Shown: positions 26,168 to 36,748 of the stretch, piece after piece
How the letters are laid out: every line of letters starts with the position of its first letter
How positions within the stretch are numbered: position 1 is the first letter of the stretch
Source of the DNA: Acidobacteriaceae bacterium KBS 83
GTDB lineage: Bacteria; Acidobacteriota; Terriglobia; Terriglobales; Acidobacteriaceae
Length of the DNA: 64,000 nucleotides
NCBI GenBank assembly: GCA_000381585.1
Contig: KB906734.1
Location: 248,001 to 312,000, forward strand
Reading direction: 5' to 3'
Program-made: the position numbers and the translations under genes
The notes under the pieces: generated by a model
Databases searched by the model: none
Told to the model about the DNA's origin: nothing
The model's input: only the letters and a program-made list of their open reading frames with translations

Positions 26168-27979
26168 ATGGCAACGCCGGCAACACATCCGAAGACCACG
26201 GTGAAAGCAGCGGCGGGTGGCAGCTTTCTGCTGGAAGAGCGCACGCCGCAGGAGGTCTTCACGCCGGAAGACTTCAATGACGAGCAGCGGCAGATTGCCG
26301 AAACGGCCACGAACTTTGCGCAGAAGGAAATTCTGCCGGCGGCAGATGCGATCGAAGCGAAGGACTACAAACTGACGCGCGCGCTGCTCGCGAAGGCGGG
26401 CGAGCTCGGCCTGATGGCGACCGACACACCCGAGGAGTACGGCGGCCTGGCGATGGATAAGGTCACCTCGGCGATCATCGGCGAAAGGCTCTCTGTGCTG
26501 GGCAGCTTCGCCACTACGTTCAGCGCGCACGTGGGCATTGGCATGCTTCCCATCATCTGGTACGGCACGCCAGAACAGAAGCAGAAGTATCTCCCGAAAC
26601 TTGTCACCGGAGAATGGATCGGCGCATACGCGCTCTCCGAGGCATCTTCCGGTTCCGATGCGATGAGCCTGCGGACACGCGCCGTGCTCTCGCCTGACGG
26701 ACAGCACTACATCCTGAACGGCGAAAAGATGTGGATCACCAACGGCGGTTTTGCAGATCTCTACACGGTATTCGCCAAGGTCGATGGTGAAAAGTTCACG
26801 GCGTTTCTGATCGAGCGCGACACAGCGGGCTTTGCCGTCGGCGCGGAGGAGCACAAGCTCGGCATTCGCGGCTCATCCACCTGCCCGCTCATCCTCACCG
26901 ACTGCAAAGTTCCGGTCGGGAACCTGCTCGGCGAACTCGGCAAAGGCCACCACATCGCGTTCAACATCCTGAACATCGGCCGCTTCAAGCTGGGAGCAAG
27001 CGCCATCGGCGGCGCGAAGAATTCGCTGCTGAATGCGGTCCGCTATGCGAAGGAACGCAAGGCGTTCGGCAAAACTATCAGTGAGTTCGGTCTGATCCAG
27101 CAGAAGCTCGCCGAAAGCGCGACCGGCATCTTTGTGAGCGAGAGCATGGCTTATCGCACCATCGGAATGATCGATGCGGCGCTGGCATCGCTCGAAGGAG
27201 ACAACGCTACGAACGCGCGCGAGATCCAGAAAAAAATCGAGGAGTATGCCGTCGAGTGCTCGATTCTGAAGGTCTGGGGCTCGGAGATGCTGGACATGGT
27301 CGTCGACCACACCCTGCAGATTTATGGCGGCTACGGTTACGTGGAAGAGTATCCGGCAGAACGCGCCTACCGCGATTCCCGCATCAATCGCATCTTCGAA
27401 GGCACGAACGAAATCAACCGGCTAATCATCACCGGCTGGCTGATGAAGCGGGCGGCGGCCGGGCAATTGCCCCTGCTGGGTGCGATCAAGAAGCTGATGG
27501 CGGAAGTCATGGAACCACCCTCGTTCGATGACGGCGACGAAACCGACGATCCGCTTGCGTCGGAAGCTGCCCTGCTCGCCAATCTCAAGAAGGCAGCTCT
27601 CTTCTGCTCCGGCGCGGCTACACAGAAGTACATGCAGGCGCTCCAGGACCAGCAGGAGATCATGGGCGATCTGGCCGATATGACGATGCAGGTATTCGCG
27701 CTTGAGTCTGCTCTGCTGCGTGCGCGCAAGCTCAGCACGCAGTCCCAGAAATCGCAGGCCCAGACGGCACATGCCATGGTGAAGATGTTCGCTGCCGACG
27801 CCCTCTTGGTTGTTGAAAAGGCAGCGCGACGCGTGCTCGCAGCAGTTGCTGAGGGTGACATGCTGCGCACACAACTGGCGATCCTGCGCCGCCTGTTGAA
27901 GCACACGCCCGAGGACACGATTGCGCTGAGCCGCATGGTGGCGCAGCGCCAGCTCGACGCCGGCGGTTACAGACTATGA
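26168..27979 (+). CDS. fadE: Acyl-CoA dehydrogenase, FadE/YusJ type
   Basis: A 603-residue flavoprotein. The acyl-CoA dehydrogenase core (about residues 40-430) shows YALSEASSGSDA, MWITNGGFADLY for the FAD site and the terminal IFEGTNEINRLI; a C-terminal extension of about 150 residues is helical, as in the long acyl-CoA dehydrogenases of Bacillus and mycobacteria. It forms the 2,3 double bond of acyl-CoA and gives electrons to EtfAB. The start is the ATG at 26168 with GGAG 8 bases before it; a TTG one codon earlier is less likely. Its end lies only 7 bases from the convergent RDD gene. Confidence 0.93.
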   Translation: MATPATHPKTTVKAAAGGSFLLEERTPQEVFTPEDFNDEQRQIAETATNFAQKEILPAADAIEAKDYKLTRALLAKAGELGLMATDTPEEYGGLAMDKVTSAIIGERLSVLGSFATTFSAHVGIGMLPIIWYGTPEQKQKYLPKLVTGEWIGAYALSEASSGSDAMSLRTRAVLSPDGQHYILNGEKMWITNGGFADLYTVFAKVDGEKFTAFLIERDTAGFAVGAEEHKLGIRGSSTCPLILTDCKVPVGNLLGELGKGHHIAFNILNIGRFKLGASAIGGAKNSLLNAVRYAKERKAFGKTISEFGLIQQKLAESATGIFVSESMAYRTIGMIDAALASLEGDNATNAREIQKKIEEYAVECSILKVWGSEMLDMVVDHTLQIYGGYGYVEEYPAERAYRDSRINRIFEGTNEINRLIITGWLMKRAAAGQLPLLGAIKKLMAEVMEPPSFDDGDETDDPLASEAALLANLKKAALFCSGAATQKYMQALQDQQEIMGDLADMTMQVFALESALLRARKLSTQSQKSQAQTAHAMVKMFAADALLVVEKAARRVLAAVAEGDMLRTQLAILRRLLKHTPEDTIALSRMVAQRQLDAGGYRL

Positions 27980-27986
27980 TCCGTGC

Positions 27987-28775
27987 TCAACGCAGCCTGC
28001 CCTGCGAACGCATGCCGTAGGCGACCTCTTCGAGGAACGTCTCGGGATGCATAGTATCTGCGGGTGGCAGGTTCATGCGCGCCGCCGTGGACGCAACCAG
28101 GCGCGCGGCAAGAGACTGCCGCACTTCAAGCGTCATATCGAGACGTCGCTCCAGAAAGGTCTCAATCGCTTGCAGGTCGCCCGCGTTCAGTCGGCTGAGC
28201 GCATCCGCCGGAATCGTGATCGCGCGTGGAGCGGCAGGCGCCTGCGGGGCGATCGAAGTAAACAGACGGGTGTTGGCGAGCAACTGCTGATCGCCCGATT
28301 GCGACTCGTGGATCACGAGCGTGCCTGCTACCAGATCGCCGAGTCGCTGATGACGTGATGTAACGAAGATGCTGATGGCGCCCACGACGTAAAAGCTCGG
28401 CAGGAAATCGATGGCCCGGACGAGGTTGCGCGACAGCGATTCGAACATGGTGATGGCGCGGCCACTCTGCTGGATCACGCGGATCTTTGCCACGCGCTTG
28501 CCCGGTGTCTGCCCGTGCCACAGGCCTTCGAACAGGGCGAAGTAGCCCCACTGCAGCAGGAAGGGGACAAGGATCAGCAACGCGACAACCCACTTCTCGC
28601 TTGCGGACTCAAATTTCTGCATGCTGGGCAGGAAGAGCAACATGCCCAGAAGCAGGACAATGAAGGTCGCGAACTGCAACAGATAGTCGATGAGGACGGC
28701 GATAAAGCGGCTACCGATTCCGGCAAGCGGAAACTCCAGCGCCACGAGTTCCGGCGTTTCGATGCTAAAAGGCAT
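27987..28775 (-). CDS. RDD-family membrane protein
   Basis: A 262-residue protein whose N-terminal 170 residues hold the RDD domain: GSRFIAVLIDYLLQF with the Arg and Asp of the family name, two further hydrophobic segments, then GLWHGQTPGKRVAKIRV and RHQRLGDLVAGTLV. The C-terminal 90 residues are soluble. RDD proteins are often linked to ion or wall functions; no clear activity is known. In many acidobacteria it is encoded next to a SpoIIM-like protein and a MoxR operon. The ATG at 28775 (MPFSIETPE) gives the usual family start; an upstream GTG at 28859 is possible. It is divergent from the SpoIIM-like gene. Confidence 0.85.
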   Translation of the reverse strand: MPFSIETPELVALEFPLAGIGSRFIAVLIDYLLQFATFIVLLLGMLLFLPSMQKFESASEKWVVALLILVPFLLQWGYFALFEGLWHGQTPGKRVAKIRVIQQSGRAITMFESLSRNLVRAIDFLPSFYVVGAISIFVTSRHQRLGDLVAGTLVIHESQSGDQQLLANTRLFTSIAPQAPAAPRAITIPADALSRLNAGDLQAIETFLERRLDMTLEVRQSLAARLVASTAARMNLPPADTMHPETFLEEVAYGMRSQGRLR

Positions 28776-28898
28776 TTCTATATTGGTTAGCTCGTGCAAC
28801 GGCTGCTCGTGGCTTTTCTCAACGGGAAAAGTCACGCCGAGAGAATCTTCGTAGGTCACAGTATTACCGAAAATGCTTTAAGCTGGTCACCCAATGTC

Positions 28899-29921
28899 AT
28901 GATCTCGAACCAGTGGATTGAGAAGCGCCGCCCGTATTGGGACCGGCTGGCGATGCTGGCTGCCGAATGCCAGGGTCGCGGCGTGCGGAGAGTCGGACGC
29001 GATGAGCTGCGTGAGTTGGCGCTGCTGTACCGGCAGGTCGCGAATGATCTCTCCGTAGTGCGCCAGGATGGAACCGCGCGGTCCACGGCACATATGCTGA
29101 ATCAGCTGCTGGGCCGAACACACAATATCATTTACTCAAGCCGCAAACGGAGCTTCCTCGCGATCATTGCGTTCCTATGCAAGGATTATCCGCGCCACTT
29201 TCTCCGGCTGCTTCCCTACACACTGACTGCGGTCGCGCTCTTCGCGTCCGGGCTGCTCCTGGGCTCCATTCTTACTGCCACCCGCCACGGCTTCATGGAA
29301 AGCTTCCTCGGTCCGTACATGGTGGAAACCATTCGTCACCATCAAATGTGGACGCACTCCATCGTCGGTATGAAGCCGCAGGAGAGCAGCCGCATCGTGA
29401 CCAACAATCTGACCGTGACCTTCATAGCATTTGCTGCTGGGATCACGGCCGGCCTCGGCACGGTCTGGCTCCTCTTCTTCAACGGCCTCTTGATGGGCGT
29501 CATTGCAACAGCGTGCCAACAGGCGCACATGTCGCGCGATCTGTGGAGCTTCGTCTGCCCGCATGGATCGCTCGAGTTGCCAGCCATCTTCATCGCGGGC
29601 GGCGCCGGACTTCGGCTGGCCAGAGGCATGCTCTTTCCCGGTCTCTACAACCGCCGCGATTCCATCACGCTTGCGGGGCGCGACGCAGTACGGTTGGTCG
29701 CGGGCATCATTCCCATGCTCGTAATCGCGGGCACGATCGAGGGATTCTTCTCGCCGTCCGGCGCTCCGGCTATGTTGAAGTTCGGAGTCGGTGCGGCGCT
29801 CTTCGCATTGTTGCTGGCGTGGCTCTCTTCAGGCAGAACTGACGAGCAGATTTTAGCTAGAACCGAACGGGACGCGGAATCCGTCACGGTCCGGTTTGAG
29901 AATGTGCCCAACCTGACATGA
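28899..29921 (+). CDS. SpoIIM-family (stage II sporulation protein M-like) membrane protein
   Basis: A 340-residue protein with a soluble N-terminal helical part (residues 1-95) and then five or six membrane segments. The SpoIIM signature HGSLELPAIFIAGGAGLRLA lies near residue 230. In endospore formers SpoIIM takes part in wall remodelling at engulfment; in non-sporulating bacteria the family often sits beside RDD, DUF58 and MoxR genes. It is divergent from the RDD gene with 123 bases between. The ATG at 28899 is chosen because the longer frame would run through the RDD control region. Here it is separated from the MoxR operon by two carbohydrate-related genes. Confidence 0.82.
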   Translation: MISNQWIEKRRPYWDRLAMLAAECQGRGVRRVGRDELRELALLYRQVANDLSVVRQDGTARSTAHMLNQLLGRTHNIIYSSRKRSFLAIIAFLCKDYPRHFLRLLPYTLTAVALFASGLLLGSILTATRHGFMESFLGPYMVETIRHHQMWTHSIVGMKPQESSRIVTNNLTVTFIAFAAGITAGLGTVWLLFFNGLLMGVIATACQQAHMSRDLWSFVCPHGSLELPAIFIAGGAGLRLARGMLFPGLYNRRDSITLAGRDAVRLVAGIIPMLVIAGTIEGFFSPSGAPAMLKFGVGAALFALLLAWLSSGRTDEQILARTERDAESVTVRFENVPNLT

Positions 29922-30083
29922 AGAATCGTTCCAAATCGGGAAACAGCCATTCGTAACCGTAGCTACTCATTGATATTAATTTGTAACTTTATTCGCAATC
30001 GTGCTGCTGTATTTGCTTGCCTGAGTAAATATGAGCCCCTATGCTGAAATCCCCCGCGAACTCTTTACAGCTCATTGGGACCC

Positions 30084-33000
30084 ATGGCCACCCGCAAACT
30101 TCTTATCTGCACCTCAGCGCTTCTGTTGCTTTGCTTCACTTTCCTCCTTTCCGGCTGCGGTGGAACCAGCCACCCCAGCGAGGAAACGCCGCCTCCGAGC
30201 CAGGCAACAGCCGCGCCCACAATTGCCTCGATTTCGCCGGCCTCGGTAACCGCTGGCTCCGTCCCGCTGGCGCTTCACGTTACGGGCACAGGATTTGTTT
30301 CGGGTAGTGTCATTAGCTTCAATGGCACATCACTCCAAACAACGTACGTCTCTTCCACTCAACTCTCCGCATCCGTGCCCGCTTCCCTGCTCGCCACTAG
30401 CGGTAGCTTTTCCGTTGCAGTCGTCAATCCTGACGGTCAGAAGTCGGGTGGTTCGAGCGGTGGCTCGGGATCGACCTTCAGCGTAGACAATGGCCAGCCC
30501 ACGATCACGGCCCTGACTCCAAGCTCAATTCCAGCAGGCTCCGCTGCAACCGATGTGGTGGTCGCCGGTACGAACTTCATCTCATCTTCGATTGCCTCCT
30601 TCGGCGGCAGTCCGCGTCCGACGAAGATACAGGGCGCCACACAACTCACCGTAAGCCTCACCGCCTCGGACCTCACCACCGCTCGAACAGTCGACATCGT
30701 GGTTACGAATCCGGCGCCCGGTGGCGGCACCTCCGCCCCGAGTCCGTTGACAATCACTACCCCATTGCCGCCGGCTCCCGTCCTGACTTCGCTGTCTCCA
30801 TCGTCAGCGGTGGTTGGATCCCCGGACACAACCGTGATCCTCACCGGAACGGGCTTCACGCCCAACTCGCAGGTGGTGGCCTTCGGCCTGACAACAAGTG
30901 GTTACGTCTCGCCGACAACTATGACGGCGACGATGGCTGCCTACTATCTCTCCACAACAAATACCTACCAGTTCTCCGTTCTCGACTCGGGTCGTCGATC
31001 CAACTCGCTCTCATTTGCCGTGGTGAATCCTGTTCCCGTCTTGTCATCGATATCGCCCTCTACGGTGACCGCGGGTGCCCCGGACTTCAATCTCGTGCTG
31101 CAAGCTTCTGGCATCGTGAGCAGCTCACAGATAATGGTGAATGGAGCGCCCCGAGATACCTTTACCGGCAACGGCGGCATCGCGATTCGCATCAGCGCTT
31201 CGGAAGTTGCGGAACCTGGCTCGCTCGACATATCCATTGTGAATCCAGAGCCCGGGGGCGGTACCTCGGCGACTTTGAAACTTTCCGTAATCGCCGGAGA
31301 AAATCGAGTACGCACGGCGCCGGTGCAGGCAAATGCGTTGACGTGGGACCCGAAGCAGCAGCGTATCTACGCGGCGGTCTCGGCTTCTGCAACCTCAAAC
31401 GCAAGCAGCGTGGTCGCGATCGATCCTGCAACGGGTGGGATTGTCGCAAGCCAGCAGATGTCGGCAGAGCCAACGCTCCTCTCCATCACAGATGATCAGC
31501 AGTTTCTGTATGTGGGAATGAAGGCGAGCGCCGTTATCGCTCGGCTCAAACTTCCTTCACTCACTCCGGACATTCAGTGGAATGCCGGCGCCAGCACAAC
31601 GAATACCGCTTATTATGCTGGCTTAACCGATTTGCAGGCAGCCCCTGGCCTGACTCATACGGTAGCTGCGGCACAGCAGACTAGTACCGGAGGAAAGGTT
31701 CTGGCCATCTACGACGATGGCGTCATGCGCCCTCTTGCCGCATCTGCCCCTACCTCGGGCCAGGTTACAGTCGACACAATTCAGTGGGGTGCGGATGCGG
31801 GCACGATCTATGGATCAACGTTGATTGTCTCCGGTGGAAATGAACTCACCTTCTCGATCGACAATTCAGGTTCCGCGCTCAAGAGCTCCAAGCCGGGTGT
31901 CTTTGCTGAGTTCGCCCCCTTCTTTTACGACCGACCGACCGGACACATATATGACCCCGCTGGCGACGTCATCGACCCCGCAACGGGGCGGCTGCTGGGC
32001 AAGTATGCCGGAATGCCACTCAACCGCGGCTTCGCCATCGACTCCACTCTGCATCGCGCTTACTACATGAGTGGTGATTTCAACGTGCAGTATCCGCACA
32101 GTGCATACGGCACGCAGATCGATGTCTTCGATCAGAACCAGCACAACTTTCTTAGCGCGCTTTATCTGGACACCGGCTTCTCCGCAACGGATGCTGGAAA
32201 CCTTATTCGATGGGGCGCGGCGGGACTGGCTTTCACCAGCGGGTCTACGATCTACATCATCGATGGACCTTTCGTCGCCCCTGGCACAGCGCCCACCTCT
32301 GAGGCTGGCGGCTACGCCGTTCCCGCTCCCGTGCTTTCCTCGCTGAGCCCCGAGTTCGTACCGGCCGGAAGTCCAGACACAGTCATTACTCTGAGCGGTC
32401 AGGGGTTCAGTCCGTCTACCCTGATCACCTGGAGCGGCAATATCGTCGCAAGCACCATGGTGAATTCCACCACGATGCAGGTGACGTTGCCTGCCGCTTC
32501 CCTCGCCACGCCAGGCGCCGGGTTGATGGTTGCTGCCAACGATCCAAACGATGCGCAGTCCAATCCGCTCGGCTTCACAGTAACGCCGAATCTGGGCAGT
32601 GGCATGCACCTACGCGCCATCAACGTCTCGGGCTCCGACCTGGTGTGGAATGCCGCAGCGGGACTGTTGTACGCGAGTGTGCCGGCAACTGATCTGTTGC
32701 TTGGCAATACGATCGCATCGATCGATCCCGTTGCCGGAGTGCTGAAGTCCGTCATGCCAACGGCCAGCGATCCATTCACGCTTGCCATCTCTGCAGATAA
32801 CCAGCTTCTCTATGCAGGGTTCGCCGGCGCCACCTCCGTCGAGCGCTATGCGCTGCCCGCAATGACGCCGGATCTGACCATGCCTCTCGGTATAGGCAAT
32901 ACTGAAGGACGTGCTGCCGGCTCGGCCCTCAGCTGTGGCTACGCCGTATCCATCAAGGTTGCACCTGGCTCGCCGCAGACGATTGCGGTCACTCAGGGCA

Positions 33001-33752
33001 ACAGAGAAATCGATGTCATCGGGTGTGGTCCCGTCGTGATCTTTGACGGATCCGCGCCCCGGAGCGACACGCTCTTCTATGCCGACGCGCCACCCTTTGC
33101 CGACTTTAGCAATCTGATCTGGGGTCCAAACGACAGCACTCTCTACGCGCAATCCTCGAACGAGATCGACGTTCAATATATCTCTGCACTGAATGTCGCG
33201 GCTTCCGGCGTAACGCTCAATCGGAACTTCCCCAGCGATAACTATTTAGGTTGGAGAGCTCATTTCGACCTGGGAACCGGTCTGATCTATAGCGACGGCG
33301 GCGCAGTTACGAACCCCGTCACCGGTCTCATGGTAGGCAATTTCATGGCCTCAGGATTGATGGTGCCCGATTCCAAGCTCGGCCGTGCTTATTTCCTCGG
33401 GCGTGATACGCAAGACACCGATACCGCCGCCAATTCGAATGCGCTGCCCTACACACTGCAAATCTACGATCTGAAAACATTCACATTGCTTGATTCAATC
33501 AAGATCCCGAGCGTAATCGGGTATCCCGAGCAGATGGTCCGCTGGGGAACAGACGGAATCGCTTTCACAACACGTGGCTATGATGATGTAGATGCATTCC
33601 TGCCAGGCTTGACCTATATCGTGAGCGGTGTACGAATCACTGGCGCTGGCGGCGCCAACCCCTCCATCAGCCAGCAAGCAGACCACGTTCAGATGACATG
33701 GCAACCCGGTGCAGGGCCGCACAAACAAAATCTGCAGTCCTCGGCATTCTGA
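30084..33752 (+). CDS. Giant lipoprotein with TIG/IPT repeats and two YncE-like propellers
   Basis: A 1222-residue exported lipoprotein; the lipobox LLSGC ends near residue 24. Four TIG/IPT immunoglobulin-like repeats follow, each starting with a copy of P-x-(I/L)-x-(S/A)-(I/L)-(S/T)-P-(A/S)-S or similar (near residues 45, 140, 230 and 320). Residues about 398-740 look like a beta-propeller made of repeating VVAIDPATGG / LLSITDDQQFLYVG blades. A fifth TIG repeat (PVLSSLSPEFVPAG, about 747) and a second propeller (about 838-1190) repeat the plan. Such proteins bind glycans or other surface ligands; no enzyme motif is present. The start ATG lacks a strong ribosome site. The next gene is a GH1 enzyme in the same direction, 70 bases on. 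Confidence 0.78.
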   Translation: MATRKLLICTSALLLLCFTFLLSGCGGTSHPSEETPPPSQATAAPTIASISPASVTAGSVPLALHVTGTGFVSGSVISFNGTSLQTTYVSSTQLSASVPASLLATSGSFSVAVVNPDGQKSGGSSGGSGSTFSVDNGQPTITALTPSSIPAGSAATDVVVAGTNFISSSIASFGGSPRPTKIQGATQLTVSLTASDLTTARTVDIVVTNPAPGGGTSAPSPLTITTPLPPAPVLTSLSPSSAVVGSPDTTVILTGTGFTPNSQVVAFGLTTSGYVSPTTMTATMAAYYLSTTNTYQFSVLDSGRRSNSLSFAVVNPVPVLSSISPSTVTAGAPDFNLVLQASGIVSSSQIMVNGAPRDTFTGNGGIAIRISASEVAEPGSLDISIVNPEPGGGTSATLKLSVIAGENRVRTAPVQANALTWDPKQQRIYAAVSASATSNASSVVAIDPATGGIVASQQMSAEPTLLSITDDQQFLYVGMKASAVIARLKLPSLTPDIQWNAGASTTNTAYYAGLTDLQAAPGLTHTVAAAQQTSTGGKVLAIYDDGVMRPLAASAPTSGQVTVDTIQWGADAGTIYGSTLIVSGGNELTFSIDNSGSALKSSKPGVFAEFAPFFYDRPTGHIYDPAGDVIDPATGRLLGKYAGMPLNRGFAIDSTLHRAYYMSGDFNVQYPHSAYGTQIDVFDQNQHNFLSALYLDTGFSATDAGNLIRWGAAGLAFTSGSTIYIIDGPFVAPGTAPTSEAGGYAVPAPVLSSLSPEFVPAGSPDTVITLSGQGFSPSTLITWSGNIVASTMVNSTTMQVTLPAASLATPGAGLMVAANDPNDAQSNPLGFTVTPNLGSGMHLRAINVSGSDLVWNAAAGLLYASVPATDLLLGNTIASIDPVAGVLKSVMPTASDPFTLAISADNQLLYAGFAGATSVERYALPAMTPDLTMPLGIGNTEGRAAGSALSCGYAVSIKVAPGSPQTIAVTQGNREIDVIGCGPVVIFDGSAPRSDTLFYADAPPFADFSNLIWGPNDSTLYAQSSNEIDVQYISALNVAASGVTLNRNFPSDNYLGWRAHFDLGTGLIYSDGGAVTNPVTGLMVGNFMASGLMVPDSKLGRAYFLGRDTQDTDTAANSNALPYTLQIYDLKTFTLLDSIKIPSVIGYPEQMVRWGTDGIAFTTRGYDDVDAFLPGLTYIVSGVRITGAGGANPSISQQADHVQMTWQPGAGPHKQNLQSSAF

Positions 33753-33758
33753 TAGCGT

Positions 33759-33768
33759 AGTCAAACGA

Positions 33769-33774
<6 letters not shown>
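33759..33774. promoter_or_regulatory. LacI-operator-like pseudo-palindrome AGTCAA-ACGA-TTGACT
   Basis: A 6+6 inverted repeat around a central ACGA with a CG core, as in LacI-family operators. The right arm is also the -35 box of the GH1 promoter. The 14 bases TAGTCAAACGATTG (33758-33771) recur exactly upstream of the GH3 gene, in the same orientation relative to that gene. Confidence 0.5.
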
Positions 33775-35361
<1,587 letters not shown>

Positions 35362-35371
35362 TCCGAATGTG

Positions 35372-36748
35372 CTACAGAATGCCTCGTTCCTTCACCTCCA
35401 GATAGCGATTCAGAACTGAAGCCGCAAGAGACTCCGGCTGCGTTTCGAGTGTCATGGCGCCGCGCTCTTCGAGGCGTCGCAGCAACCGTTCGCGGCGGTC
35501 CAAAAGCTCTTGCGCAGCCGCGGTCTCAAACATCGCGTCCACCGTCTCAGGCATCGCCCCGGCCTGGCGCTGCAGATCGAGCTGCGAAATGGCAACGAAG
35601 AGCAGCAGGTGCCGTCGTACGAGTTGGGCCGCGGCGTCCAGCACCTCAGGCTGCATCGCAGTTTCGGCAAAGTCGGTCATCCATAGGATGAGACTGCGGC
35701 AGGACTGGCGATGCATCAGCGTCGCCGCAGCGCGCAGGTGGTCTGCTTCGAGCGGCTCCAGCCGCACCTGGGCAAGAGCATCGAGCAGTACGCGCAAATG
35801 CGCAGCGCCGCGGCCGGGAAGAACAAGCTGCTGGGTGCCGGGCCCGTAGGCGAGCAGGCCAACACGATCGCCGGAGGTAAGCGCAATCTGTGCCAGCGAC
35901 AGCGCGGCTGCTGTCGCCTGATCCAGCTTCGTGTAGCGGCCCACACTCGCTCCCTGGAGACGCCCCGCATCCAGCACCAGCCACACGGCCTGGCTCTTCT
36001 CCATCTCGTACACTCGCGTCACCAGTGCGCCGCGCCGCGCGGATGCGGTCCAGCAGATATCGCGAATCTCGTCGCCCTCCAGGTAGTCGCGCAGACTTTC
36101 GAAGTCGCGTCCCGTACCACGCTGCCGGCGCATGCGCATCTGCAGTTCGATGCGACGATGCCGCGCGAGATAAAGCCGGTTCTCCTCCGGCGTGCGCAGT
36201 GTGGGATAGATGCGCACCGTCTGGGTGAGATCAGCGACGGCCCAGCGCTCGGTCAGGCCGATGTTGGAGCGATAGCGCAGATAAACTTTGCCGGTTGCGT
36301 GATCGCCACGCTGTGCAGGGATGAAGCGATAGCGTGCGGAAGCGCGCACCTCAGGATACGCGGCTACCTTATAACTCGCTGGTTGCTCGAGAAACGGCGC
36401 TGGCAGATCATCGAGCAGCGTGCAGTAGAGCAGGCTTCGCCCATGCGGCGTGACTGTGAGTTCCACTTCGACTTCGCGGCCGAGTGAGGGCGCGCTGAGC
36501 CACTCCCGTTCCATGTCAACGAGTCGCGGTGCCGGCAGCCGTGCTCCATCCACAATGGATGCAAGCAGCACGCAAAGGTCCCAGGCCACCATTGCGAAGA
36601 TGTACCGCGCATGGAAAAACGCCGGCACCAGGAAGAAGCATCCGGCAAGCATCAGGTAAAGAGCGCGCGGCGTGAGCGCCCAGGCAAGTCGGCGGCGCGG
36701 CGCGGCCACGGCGGACGCTGTATCTGGCCGCACGGTGAACTGGTTCAT
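35372..36748 (-). CDS. DUF58-domain membrane protein
   Basis: A 458-residue protein with two N-terminal membrane segments (residues about 28-60), a beta-rich middle and the DUF58 core EGDEIRDICWTASARRGALVTRVYE near residue 220, followed by a von-Willebrand-like region with VWLVLDAGR. DUF58 proteins are partners of MoxR AAA+ ATPases and are thought to assist assembly or activation of envelope complexes. The start overlaps the MoxR stop by ATGA. It is the last gene of a five-gene minus-strand operon and ends 10 bases from the convergent GH1 gene. Confidence 0.88.
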   Translation of the reverse strand: MNQFTVRPDTASAVAAPRRRLAWALTPRALYLMLAGCFFLVPAFFHARYIFAMVAWDLCVLLASIVDGARLPAPRLVDMEREWLSAPSLGREVEVELTVTPHGRSLLYCTLLDDLPAPFLEQPASYKVAAYPEVRASARYRFIPAQRGDHATGKVYLRYRSNIGLTERWAVADLTQTVRIYPTLRTPEENRLYLARHRRIELQMRMRRQRGTGRDFESLRDYLEGDEIRDICWTASARRGALVTRVYEMEKSQAVWLVLDAGRLQGASVGRYTKLDQATAAALSLAQIALTSGDRVGLLAYGPGTQQLVLPGRGAAHLRVLLDALAQVRLEPLEADHLRAAATLMHRQSCRSLILWMTDFAETAMQPEVLDAAAQLVRRHLLLFVAISQLDLQRQAGAMPETVDAMFETAAAQELLDRRERLLRRLEERGAMTLETQPESLAASVLNRYLEVKERGIL

